NCBI RefSeq assembly: GCF_015714725.1 | Contig: NZ_WBKM01000215.1 | Coordinates: forward strand, 1 to 32,055 | Source: Nostoc sp. WHI | Lineage (GTDB): Bacteria > Cyanobacteriota > Cyanobacteriia > Cyanobacteriales > Nostocaceae | Direction of reading: 5' to 3' | DNA: 32,055 nt | Part shown: piece after piece, positions 7,394 through 15,054 of the stretch | Layout: every line of letters starts with the position of its first letter | Position numbering within the stretch: position 1 is the stretch's first letter | Notes under the pieces: generated by a model | Told to the model about the DNA's origin: nothing | The model's input: only the letters and a program-made list of their open reading frames with translations | Database searches by the model: none | Position numbers and translations under genes: made by a program

Positions 7394-7570
7394 ATGCCCA
7401 AACCTACAATCAAGACCTGAGCAAGCCAGGATTATTTACAACTATAATTTCATTTGAACCAGGATTAATTGCAACTGAGCCTGCATTATCTGCAACCAAC
7501 CTGCAATCATCCGTTTCGACCAGGATTATTTGCAAATATACCTAACGCTTTGCCAGGACTGAGTTGTAAG
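7304..7570. repeat. Iteron array, probable plasmid origin
   Basis: About eight copies of an 18-bp unit with consensus CCAGGATTAATTGCAACT begin at 7304, 7325, 7365 (partial), 7426, 7459, 7480, 7520 and 7553 (partial), all in the same direction. The set 7304/7325/7365 and the set 7459/7480/7520 share the same 0/21/40 spacing, so an 83-bp block seems to have been duplicated. Steps of 21, 33 and 40 bp are near whole helical turns. Directly repeated units of this length near a candidate Rep gene are the hallmark of iteron-controlled plasmid origins. Confidence 0.65.
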
Positions 7571-7672
7571 GATTAACAGGCGTTTGTCAAAAAACTCATT
7601 TCAGAATTGGATAAATTAACTTTCAATGCTAGGAGTGCGATCGCTCATTAAGTCCAAGTCTGCATAAATATA

Positions 7673-7730
7673 TTCCCGTTTCGGGAAAATTTGACCAACC
7701 ATCTTGGCTAATCCTGGGATGGTTTTCTAT
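7673..7730. terminator. Double-hairpin element B, probable terminator
   Basis: Hairpin 1 has arms TTCCCG (7673-7678) and CGGGAA (7682-7687). Hairpin 2 has arms AACCATC (7697-7703) and GATGGTT (7718-7724) followed by TTTTCT. It has the same layout as element A at 6065-6120, and two stem pairs differ by changes on both arms. Its loop contains TAATCCTGG, the exact reverse complement of the iteron core CCAGGATTA. Confidence 0.6.
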
Positions 7731-7749
7731 TTCATTGAGAGGTATTTAC

Positions 7750-7846
7750 TCATTCTTTTGGTGGCGTTTTTGCATCTGCCTCTATTTGAGCAATAAACCG
7801 ATCCAGCGCTCTAGACGCGGCTCTAAACTGAGGTGACGTGCTGACG
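7750..7846 (-). pseudogene. C-terminal remnant of an unknown gene
   Basis: On the minus strand the frame ending at TGA 7750-7752 reads FVSTSPQFRAASRALDRFIA followed by QIEADAKTPPKE. Its upstream part coincides with the left arm of the inverted-repeat element at 7838, so the rest of the gene may have been displaced by that insertion. It is too short to assign. Confidence 0.25.
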
Positions 7847-7906
7847 AAGTTGCCCCTTTAAGAACGCAATCGCTCTTTGGGATTTACCTTCGCGTATCGT
7901 CAGCAC
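7838..7906. mobile_element. Small inverted-repeat element, MITE-like
   Basis: A perfect 10-bp inverted repeat, GTGCTGACGA (7838-7847) and TCGTCAGCAC (7897-7906), encloses 49 bp. The size and ends fit a very small non-autonomous element or a long-loop hairpin. No target duplication is visible, so mobility is unproven. Confidence 0.35.
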
Positions 7907-7974
7907 TAGCACTCCAGGCGACTGATATCAACAAGGAATTTTATATAATATATTCCAGCTTCTCTTGATGACAC

Positions 7975-9201
7975 TCACCAATCATTTCGCCAATAGCCAC
8001 CTACTTTCTCTGGTGAAACTTTAGGGATACTCCTGACAGGAACAAACTCGTAGCGCTTTGCATTAGTTAGAATCTCCTCTGGGATTTCCGGTAGCCAATG
8101 TCCCCAGCGATCATACATTTGTCTGGGCATTGGCTTGACGTAAACTCCGTCGCGCTTGCGTAACTCTTCTAAATCCTCGATATGTCCTTTTGGTTTACTG
8201 AAGCCCAGTATTCCTTTGTCAATATCCCAAAAATGCGCCCAGCCGATGCCTTTGCAGGAAACCTCAAAACCACGTTCGGTAAGTGCGTTTAACATTTCGG
8301 TTTCAGCAGTGCGGGACATCGTGGCTTTGAGGACAAAACTATTTGTGTGCGATCGCAACAGGTCATCTTTGACCAAATTAGCCACTTCTGCCATTGTTTG
8401 GTAAACGGTATAGATGGCTTTGTGGACAGCGTTGAATGCCATACCGCAGTAAATCACATTAGGATTTACTTTTGTTTCCGATGAACCTGTGGCAGGGTTG
8501 AACTGGTAGTATTCTAGTTTATGGCTACCGATGATTTCTAACATCCGACATCTAAACCACTTGGGGATCTGTGGGCTAATCTCGCGCAGTCGTTTCATTG
8601 CGCCACCGTCGCCCTGGAAATACGGTTGACCATATTCTCCAGGGTCACTCAATAGCATGGTTTGCTGGTTTATGAATGCTGTAAAATGTGCAGACTCGAT
8701 ATCTAATTCAATCGCGTAACCCTGCGGCTGTGGAGCTAGGTAGAGGTAATGCCAGTGGCTAGCATTGCCCAGTAGGTCGTAATTAAAACCATGTTCCTGG
8801 TCTAGTCTTTGGACTTGAGCCAATTCATCCATTTCTAATAGTTGTGGACGAGTTTCCACCAAATAGTAATATCTGTTCCCGTACCTTCTGGTCTGCTTAT
8901 TCATCGGTAACTTTAAGACGTGACGAATGAAAGCCTTAACCAATCTTTCTGGACTCATTTTATCAGTGGTGAATTCTTCAGGCTTTTGACTAATTGCTCC
9001 AAATAGCTCTGCTAGTGCTTCGGTTTCAAGTCTTATTTGTTGATGTTGTCTATCTGGTTTCCACCACCAGATAACTTGACTACCATGTTTGATGGTGATC
9101 GTGTCCTGAGAGTCGTATAATTCTGCACCTATCCCTAGTTCTCTACATACTCTTACATGGCACCAGTAATCGGTGCGGAGTTCGTAGTTTTGCTCACACA
9201 T
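7975..9201 (-). CDS. Candidate plasmid replication protein with polymerase-palm-like motifs
   Basis: 408 aa; start ATG 9201 has AGGAAGGTG about 10 bases upstream on the minus strand. I do not recognise a named family. Three segments appear in the order and rough spacing of family-B DNA polymerase motifs: A-like ELDIESAHFTAF (D167), B-like KVNPNVIYCGMAFN (K244), and C-like LLRSHTNSFVLK (H285, N287 where YxDTDS has two catalytic aspartates). If homologous, it would be a shortened palm that has lost metal-binding residues. The gene faces the iteron array, with its 3' end about 400 bp from it, and is divergent from an RHH gene, the kind of neighbour that controls rep expression. A replication-initiator role is inferred from context; the polymerase link is a hypothesis. 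Confidence 0.45.
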   Translation of the reverse strand: MCEQNYELRTDYWCHVRVCRELGIGAELYDSQDTITIKHGSQVIWWWKPDRQHQQIRLETEALAELFGAISQKPEEFTTDKMSPERLVKAFIRHVLKLPMNKQTRRYGNRYYYLVETRPQLLEMDELAQVQRLDQEHGFNYDLLGNASHWHYLYLAPQPQGYAIELDIESAHFTAFINQQTMLLSDPGEYGQPYFQGDGGAMKRLREISPQIPKWFRCRMLEIIGSHKLEYYQFNPATGSSETKVNPNVIYCGMAFNAVHKAIYTVYQTMAEVANLVKDDLLRSHTNSFVLKATMSRTAETEMLNALTERGFEVSCKGIGWAHFWDIDKGILGFSKPKGHIEDLEELRKRDGVYVKPMPRQMYDRWGHWLPEIPEEILTNAKRYEFVPVRSIPKVSPEKVGGYWRNDW

Positions 9202-9262
9202 AATTAAATTACACCTTCCTATCGAAAAATGGTATAGTTGATATATACACAGCTATACAGCT
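9202..9262. promoter_or_regulatory. Divergent promoter/operator between the Rep candidate and the RHH gene
   Basis: The 61-bp gap serves two divergent genes. It contains an inverted repeat GTATAG (9232-9237) and CTATAC (9253-9258), and direct repeats CAGCTATA and CAGCTATG just before the RHH start. The RHH gene has no ribosome site, so it may be leaderless or weakly translated. The layout suggests RHH autoregulation that also controls the Rep candidate. Confidence 0.45.
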
Positions 9263-9712
9263 ATGCGAAAACAGACCAATTACAAACTTCCCGAAGAGTT
9301 AATTACAGCTCTTCAGGAAAGAGCAGCAGTAGAACGAACTACCTCTACAGATTTAGTTATTCAAGCGCTAAACTCGTTTCTGAGCAATTCAGAAGCAGAC
9401 GTTCCGCGTATATCGGATAGTATACCTGATCTAGTGCAACGTATAGAACAGTTAACCCAAAGATTAAATCAGCTTGAGTCCAGCAAAAATATCAACTTCA
9501 TGAGTAATTCCCCTTTGTCTGAGGCTCATGGAATACATATTGGTATAGATAGTGACATAACCCTCCGTCCAACTGATTCACAAGAGCCGTTTGCAGATTT
9601 GATAAAAATGATTGAGGAACTTGTCTTACAAAACCAAAAGTTGTGCCAACGAGTTACTACTCTGGAAGACTTGATACAAAGTCCAATTGCCAAGGCTGAT
9701 CACACATATTGA
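9263..9712 (+). CDS. Ribbon-helix-helix DNA-binding protein
   Basis: 149 aa. The N-terminal 45 residues (RKQTNYKLPEELITALQERA, then TTSTDLVIQALNSFL) fit an RHH fold: a short strand with alternating polar residues followed by two helices. After this come a coiled-coil segment (IPDLVQRIEQLTQRLNQLES), a less ordered middle, and a second coiled coil near the C-terminus (LIKMIEELVLQNQKLCQRVT). RHH proteins of this type bind operator repeats as dimers and act as CopG-like repressors, antitoxins or centromere binders. The divergent position next to the Rep candidate and the repeats over its own start favour copy-control or autoregulation. Confidence 0.7.
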   Translation: MRKQTNYKLPEELITALQERAAVERTTSTDLVIQALNSFLSNSEADVPRISDSIPDLVQRIEQLTQRLNQLESSKNINFMSNSPLSEAHGIHIGIDSDITLRPTDSQEPFADLIKMIEELVLQNQKLCQRVTTLEDLIQSPIAKADHTY

Positions 9713-9832
9713 GTAATTCTGGAATAATCATCGTTGGATATCACCAGCAGTTCAAGTTCGTAGTATCTAATCACAAAAAATAGAGAAAGAGATGGTAGAT
9801 TAGAAAGTTTGTATATCCATAATCTGGCAGAG

Positions 9833-10327
9833 ATGAATTATTGGCTGATGAAGTCAGAACCAGAAGTTTACAGCATTGCTGATCTTCAACGGGAGTGTGA
9901 GACTATCTGGGATGGTGTTCGCAACTATCAAGCTCGGAACTATCTGCGCCAAATGCAGCTTGGAGACTTGGCTTTTTTCTATCACTCCAATACTAACCCT
10001 CTTGGTATTGCTGGGCTAATGCGTGTAGTGAAAACGGGTATTGCTGATCCGACCCAGTTTGATCCAAACAGTATTTATTATGATCCGAAATCCAGTATCG
10101 AATCCCCGCGCTGGCAAACAGTTATAGTGGAATTCGTTGAAACTTTTTCCAGCCCCATTTTACTATCAACACTCAGGGAAAAGTTTAGCTCTGAGGAATT
10201 AATGGTGGTCAGATCAGGAAATCGATTATCGGTGCTTCCGATCTCTGAAGCAGTGGCTAAGAAAATTATGGCGATCGCGGATAGAAGCGCGTATGATATG
10301 TCGCTTTTCTTCGGAGAAGGGAATTAA
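9833..10327 (+). CDS. EVE-domain protein
   Basis: 164 aa from ATG 9833; a TTG at 9809 is in frame but the family begins at M-N-Y-W-L-M-K-S-E-P. The conserved EVE features are clear: YWLMKSEPEVYS at the start, WDGVRNYQARN, LGDLAFFYHSN, and GIAGLMRVV. The length matches the family. EVE domains are PUA-like folds that bind modified bases in DNA or RNA and are common near restriction and other defence genes. A convergent gene downstream may have a related fold, and a defence operon follows. Confidence 0.9.
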   Translation: MNYWLMKSEPEVYSIADLQRECETIWDGVRNYQARNYLRQMQLGDLAFFYHSNTNPLGIAGLMRVVKTGIADPTQFDPNSIYYDPKSSIESPRWQTVIVEFVETFSSPILLSTLREKFSSEELMVVRSGNRLSVLPISEAVAKKIMAIADRSAYDMSLFFGEGN

Positions 10328-10401
10328 TGGAAACTTGCTATGCCTGATGGCAAGACCGTTCGTGCGGCGTAGCAAACAAAAGCTAGTCTAGACAGTACAA
10401 A

Positions 10402-10446
10402 ACTCGCTCAACTTGATGCTGGGCGAGTCTCAGCTTATTTAGCTGA
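10402..10446. terminator. Two hairpins between convergent genes, probable bidirectional terminator
   Basis: Stem 1 is ACTCGC (10402-10407) with GCGAGT (10423-10428). Stem 2 is TCAGCT (10430-10435) with AGCTGA (10441-10446). They lie between the stop of the EVE gene and the stop of the convergent minus-strand gene. U-tracts are weak on both sides. Confidence 0.4.
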
Positions 10447-10453
10447 CACAAGT

Positions 10454-11140
10454 TTAGCCTTGTATTCTGGCTCTATTCAGTGCTTGTTCATCGACAACAA
10501 TTTGTCCGTCAGTATGCACCCATCGCCACAAGCCCTGCAAGAAGTTCTCGTCAGGAAAGTCGCCTATTGTGACGATATCCAAAAGTTCAGCCCCGCTACC
10601 TTCACTACGAATGTACCGCAGTGGTTGATCATTGAAAGTTCCGATAATTTGCTTAGGGATTTTTGAAGCATTGATCAGGATATCGCCCAAGTGTTTCTGA
10701 AAAGCTGGTAAACCGCCTAACGGTTTCCAATGTTGATGAAACGTATACATCCTGTTTTCATCAAATAATCTATGTGCTAAACCATCAAAGACAATATCTT
10801 CATAGCCAAAAACCTCTATGTAACCAGGGAGTTTTTCCCAATCAAAATTGTTCTTAGGCATCCAAATGGCTTTTACTATGCGATATATATTCCATTCAGC
10901 TTCTTTATTGTGATACACTTCATCGTCTAATAATTCTACAATGTGAGTTACTCTCGCTCCTTGTATCAGTAGCATTAGATCACCCTTGAGAGGTTCTTCA
11001 GCATTAAGTTTATCTTTATAATTACGCCAGTGTAGACAAAAAATATTCGTTCCGGGAATAGCCATATCATTAGGATCACTGTAAGCCCAACGCCCTTGAT
11101 CTTTCACGTTCTTCAACCACTTCAACTGTGATAAATCCAT
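10454..11140 (-). CDS. Unknown protein, possible PUA/EVE-like fold
   Basis: 228 aa, ATG at 11140. No firm family. Residues about 27-95 (FCLHWRNYKDKL, KGDLMLLIQGARVTHIVELL, WNIYRIVKAIWMP) show the alternation seen in PUA-superfamily domains such as EVE and ASCH: a G-D-L/M strand, a strand reporting on binding, then a strand with R-I-V-K-A. The C-terminal 80 residues (GLPAFQKHLGDILINASKIP...) are unassigned. It converges on the EVE gene. If both are modified-base readers, they could belong to the adjacent defence region; this is a weak inference. Confidence 0.5.
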   Translation of the reverse strand: MDLSQLKWLKNVKDQGRWAYSDPNDMAIPGTNIFCLHWRNYKDKLNAEEPLKGDLMLLIQGARVTHIVELLDDEVYHNKEAEWNIYRIVKAIWMPKNNFDWEKLPGYIEVFGYEDIVFDGLAHRLFDENRMYTFHQHWKPLGGLPAFQKHLGDILINASKIPKQIIGTFNDQPLRYIRSEGSGAELLDIVTIGDFPDENFLQGLWRWVHTDGQIVVDEQALNRARIQG

Positions 11141-11346
11141 AAATTATTATCGGGATAAATTTTCTTGAAAATACTGCTTACTTGTCAAACATGACCCAGA
11201 ATTCCGTAAACTGCTAGGCTTGTCCAACCCTATATATAAATTGCCCAAGATCAAGCCTAGTGATATAGAAACCTGATATAGAAACAATACTTCTGGGAAT
11301 ACTAAAGCTAAATAAAGGTATCTTCCTAGCCTCATACTAAACTAAG
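11141..11346. other. Intergenic stretch upstream of the unknown minus-strand gene
   Basis: About 200 bp of AT-rich sequence with no convincing gene. A minus-strand frame (11147-11335) is hydrophobic but has no ribosome site and no recognisable content. The stretch presumably contains the promoter for the minus-strand gene. Confidence 0.35.
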
Positions 11347-11545
11347 GGCTATGTTATGAATGGCACTAAGTTAAGCTGAATGGTAGGCAGCGTAAGGATT
11401 GCAGAGGGGCAGGGGTGCAGAGGGGAATTTCTAAATATCCGTTCGTATTGCCTAAAACTTCTTCTTTCTCCCCTGCTCCTCCGCTCCTCTGCACCCCTGC
11501 TGCCTCAACGATTGTCCCTTTTCTTAGTGCCATTCGGCTATGTTA
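11347..11545. mobile_element. MITE with terminal inverted repeats and 10-bp target duplication
   Basis: Left end GAATGGCACTAAG (11358-11370) is the exact reverse complement of the right end (11523-11535). GGCTATGTTA occurs directly outside both ends (11347-11356 and 11536-11545), as expected for a target-site duplication. The roughly 178-bp interior has no gene; its G-rich left part (GCAGAGGGGCAGGGGTGCAG) and C-rich right part are near-complementary, so the element folds into a long hairpin. The non-autonomous copy must have been moved by a transposase elsewhere. It sits about 40 bp upstream of the kinase-helicase start. Confidence 0.75.
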
Positions 11546-11577
11546 CAAATAAAAAAACCTCTACGGGTTGTAAAGTT

Positions 11578-14500
11578 ATGTCGCCAGTTCGCCTGATCAA
11601 CAATCGTTATGCTCTATCTCCCCAACCGCGCTCTGGTGGAATGGCTGATGTCTATCAGGCAAGCGATATGCTCGACGATCTGCGACGGGTTGCAGTGAAA
11701 GTATTTAAGCATGGGCAGATTGAAGGCGATATCTTAGAAGAGTCCTTCAGACGTGAAACCCAAGCACTCAAAGAATTAAAGCATCCGGGAATCGTAGAAC
11801 TTCTTGATTCAGGCAAGGATGAAAGTACAGGTGAGTATTTCCTTGTTTTGGAGTGGATGGAGCAAGACTTGGCAAAATTGTTGAAAGAGTCTGCATTAGA
11901 TGGATGGGATTCTTTTTGGCAAAATGTGGCTTTTCCTGTATTACAAGCTCTGGCTTTCTCCCACAATCGTAACTATAGCCACCGAGATATCAAGCCCAAT
12001 AACATTTTAATTAGTAGCGACGGTAAACCAAAACTCGCCGACTTTGGAATATCTAAGCTCAGAAGCTACTTTCGACCTAGCGTTACTCTGAGGGAGTTTG
12101 TATCTCGTCCCTTCACACCACCAGAACCTGATGATGGCTCTTATCCTTACACCAGGGATGTCTTCAGTTTTGGTGTACTAGTGCTTAAGTGCTTAACAAA
12201 GGTAGACATTAGCGATTATGATGCCATATCTCAAGGGGTGGTGGAATTTAATTCACCACCGGAAATTGTGGAGATAATAGAACGTGCTGTTTCCTTAGAT
12301 CCAGCAGAACGCCAACACAATGCAGAGGTGTTGTTGCTAGAACTTGATACTATCCAAAGAAAGCGATCGCAAATACTGTTAACTAAAAAACGTGCTTGTT
12401 ATCTAAGATTAACTCGAAATGCTTTGAAAAATCTTAATAATGAACTTCAGACATCTGAAGCTGAAATTCTAAATGTTATTCTAGAGGATTTGAATACAGC
12501 TTGTGGAATCAATCGTTACAGAAAATTTAGCGCACAATCTCCTGAAGAAGAATTTCCCGAAGGTCACTATTCTATTTTTGGTGTTAGTTATAAATATCAT
12601 GTAGCAGTAGGGGAAGAATACGTTGATATCATTAATGCCTATTCTGCCTCTAGTGCTAGTCTTGAAAAAAGTCGAGAAAAAGCTTGGATTCCTCCCTACG
12701 AATTCAAGTTTGGTAGACCACTATTCATGTCTGAAGCCGTAGACGCTATTACAGACATTGGAAATGCAGTTGAAGAATACGAAGCTGATCTGCGACAAAC
12801 AAAAGTGGAAGCTGAAAAAGAAAGATTATTCCACGTTTGGTCTAATATTCTTCGAGCTAAAGCTGATTGGGAAAAAAACAGAGAAAAGCCAATTAAATAT
12901 ACCGACTTTACTCGTGATGGGAAGCATCTTATCTTTGAAATCTCAGAAATTCCAGATAAAGATATAGCAGGACAACCCCGACATATTATTAACAAAAAAG
13001 GATTTAGTATTTTAGGGGGAGATGTTGTTGAAGTCCAAGAAGCTAGTGACAGGTTAATTCTCTATGTGAAACATGGACAACCAGATAGAGCGCCAAGATC
13101 AGGTGAGCTAGTTTTTGATATTCGTGCCACTGAAACAGCATTAAATCGGCAAAAATACGCGCTAGATGCAATTAGATTTGACCGTGCAGTTCGGGCTGAT
13201 ATGCGTCAATTAATTGTCAATTCTCAAGAAGTCAAGCATCCAGAAATATCTGGAGACATAGAGTGTTTTCAATCTCTGAATGAATCACAAAAAGAGGTTG
13301 TAGAAGCAGCATTAACAACACAAGATTTTCTTCTAGTTCAAGGTCCACCAGGTACGGGAAAGACAACTTTTATTACAGAAATAGTTATCCAAACTCTTCT
13401 GCAAAACCCAGAAGCCCGAATCCTGTTGAGTTCACAAACTCATGTAGCCTTGGATAATGCACTAGAACGGATTCAAGACCAAAACCTTGACTTAAAGTTG
13501 TTACGCCTTGGTAATCATGAACAGGTTTCAGAAAATATTCACTCTCTATTGTTAGAAGAACAAATGCAAAAATGGAGAGAACAGGCTGTAACTACAAGTA
13601 AAAATTTTATAACAGAGTGGTCTACTAAAAGAGGTGTTTCTCCGGAAGAATTAGAAAAAGCTATTTTATTTCAAGACCTAAAAACTCTAGTCACAAAGCT
13701 TAATGAATTAAAAACAGAAGCAACAACTCGCCAACAAGAATTATATGAAATTTACCCTATAAACTATGACATAGATAATCCCAAATTACCAGATAAACAA
13801 AAAATCCCCAAAGACAAAAGAGATGAATTTCAGCGTCTTACAAGTGAACTTGAAGAATTGCGAGAAGAACAAAAACAAGCACGAGAGCAACATAAAGCCA
13901 AAGCCCAGCGTCTTCAAGAACTCACAGGAATTGCTAAAGATGACTTATTAAAACTCAATGCTAATCAACTAGAAGCAAAGAGCAATCAGTTGATTGACCC
14001 TCATGCTCCAGATGCTAAAATGTTACAACAACTAATTAGTATTCAAGCCGAGTGGTTTGACTGTTTTGGTCGCAATGAAAAATTTAATGACCCACTGATC
14101 AAACGTTCTGATGTAGTAGCTGGAACTTGTATTGGAATTTCAAAATACATTCAAGATACAGAATTTGACCTTTGCATTATCGATGAGGCATCAAAGGCTA
14201 CAGCAACAGAAGTATTAGTTCCGATGTCGAGAACTCGGCGATGGATACTTGTTGGTGATCCAAAACAACTTCCACCCTTCCAAGATGAAGTCAGCCGCAA
14301 TGCAGAGTTTTTAGAGAAATATGATTTAACTGAAGATGACATCCGAGAAACTTTATTTGACAGACTGCTAACAACACTCCCTGACAGTTGTTGTAAGATG
14401 TTAAAAATTCAGCATCGGATGGTTGAGCCAATTGGCAATCTAATCAGTGAGTGCTTTTATCAAGGTGAACTGAAAAGTGCCAGAAAAGATATAGATGCAA

Positions 14501-15033
14501 ATTTGGCTAAAGTTTTACCAAAACCAGTAACTTGGTTGACAACTTCTAATCTGCCAAATTATCAAGAGCAACGTGCTAATTCCAGTTATAACAATAGCTG
14601 TGAGTCTCGAGCTATTATTCATCTGCTTCGCAAAATTAATACAATGGCAGAAGTAGCAGAAAAAACCTATAGTGTGGCAGTATTAAGTGGATATTCAGCA
14701 CAATTAAAATTGCTGAGTCGCGGAATTAATACAGAATTAAACAATTGGCAAAGATTAACCATTAGGTGCGCTACAGTTGACGCATTTCAAGGAAGTGAAG
14801 CTGATATAGCTGTATACTCTATCACTCGTTCAAACAACAAAGGGGAAATAGGTTTTCTTAAAGATGAAGCGCGACTAAATGTTGCTTTATCTAGAGGCAG
14901 AGTTGGCTTAGTGCTTGTGGGAGATCATCATTTTTGTCGGAGTTCAAAAAATAATCCTTTATACCAAGTATTAGATTACATTGAACGTCATCCTGAAAAT
15001 TGTAGCTTAATGGAAGCGATGAATGGTAAGTAA
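11578..15033 (+). CDS. mkoA: Ser/Thr kinase-SF1 helicase fusion, Mokosh-type defence protein A
   Basis: 1151 aa from ATG 11578; earlier in-frame codons lie inside the MITE and are not part of the gene. Residues 1-260 form a Hanks-type kinase: G-loop RSGGMADVY, VAVK (K41), catalytic HRDIKPNNI (D137), DFG (D155), a P-P-E near the activation-segment end and DVFSFGVLVLK. The middle is a poorly known region. Residues from about 570 form an SF1 helicase of the UPF1/DNA2-like class: Walker A QGPPGTGKTT (about 589-595), DLCIIDEAS (D869), GDPKQLPPF, the QHRM motif, DAFQGSEADIAVYS and NVALSRGR (about 1106). A long charged insertion lies between Walker A and B. A kinase-helicase fusion followed by a PLD nuclease gene is the published architecture of Mokosh type I anti-phage systems. 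All catalytic residues look intact. Confidence 0.8.
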   Translation: MSPVRLINNRYALSPQPRSGGMADVYQASDMLDDLRRVAVKVFKHGQIEGDILEESFRRETQALKELKHPGIVELLDSGKDESTGEYFLVLEWMEQDLAKLLKESALDGWDSFWQNVAFPVLQALAFSHNRNYSHRDIKPNNILISSDGKPKLADFGISKLRSYFRPSVTLREFVSRPFTPPEPDDGSYPYTRDVFSFGVLVLKCLTKVDISDYDAISQGVVEFNSPPEIVEIIERAVSLDPAERQHNAEVLLLELDTIQRKRSQILLTKKRACYLRLTRNALKNLNNELQTSEAEILNVILEDLNTACGINRYRKFSAQSPEEEFPEGHYSIFGVSYKYHVAVGEEYVDIINAYSASSASLEKSREKAWIPPYEFKFGRPLFMSEAVDAITDIGNAVEEYEADLRQTKVEAEKERLFHVWSNILRAKADWEKNREKPIKYTDFTRDGKHLIFEISEIPDKDIAGQPRHIINKKGFSILGGDVVEVQEASDRLILYVKHGQPDRAPRSGELVFDIRATETALNRQKYALDAIRFDRAVRADMRQLIVNSQEVKHPEISGDIECFQSLNESQKEVVEAALTTQDFLLVQGPPGTGKTTFITEIVIQTLLQNPEARILLSSQTHVALDNALERIQDQNLDLKLLRLGNHEQVSENIHSLLLEEQMQKWREQAVTTSKNFITEWSTKRGVSPEELEKAILFQDLKTLVTKLNELKTEATTRQQELYEIYPINYDIDNPKLPDKQKIPKDKRDEFQRLTSELEELREEQKQAREQHKAKAQRLQELTGIAKDDLLKLNANQLEAKSNQLIDPHAPDAKMLQQLISIQAEWFDCFGRNEKFNDPLIKRSDVVAGTCIGISKYIQDTEFDLCIIDEASKATATEVLVPMSRTRRWILVGDPKQLPPFQDEVSRNAEFLEKYDLTEDDIRETLFDRLLTTLPDSCCKMLKIQHRMVEPIGNLISECFYQGELKSARKDIDANLAKVLPKPVTWLTTSNLPNYQEQRANSSYNNSCESRAIIHLLRKINTMAEVAEKTYSVAVLSGYSAQLKLLSRGINTELNNWQRLTIRCATVDAFQGSEADIAVYSITRSNNKGEIGFLKDEARLNVALSRGRVGLVLVGDHHFCRSSKNNPLYQVLDYIERHPENCSLMEAMNGK

Positions 15034-15054
15034 ATAAAATAGGTAAACCAAATC

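Larger units (their letters stand above)
7394..7974. other. Gene-free stretch holding iterons, terminator and a small inverted-repeat insertion
   Basis: This 581-bp stretch has no credible complete gene. It contains the right part of the iteron array (to 7570), an AT-rich segment (7571-7630), a HIP1 site near 7637, double-hairpin element B (7673-7730), a short minus-strand reading-frame remnant (7750-7846) and a small inverted-repeat element (7838-7906). Confidence 0.6.

Noticed and set aside
7304..7570. CRISPR array
   Set aside because: The units are degenerate, unequally spaced and lack unique spacers of constant length; no cas genes are nearby.
11147..11335. Minus-strand 62-aa hydrophobic reading frame
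   Set aside because: No ribosome site, no recognisable content and AT-rich non-coding character. It is probably chance.
11380..11577. In-frame 5' extension of the kinase-helicase gene
   Set aside because: These codons lie mostly inside the MITE and its flank. The kinase domain starts properly at ATG 11578.
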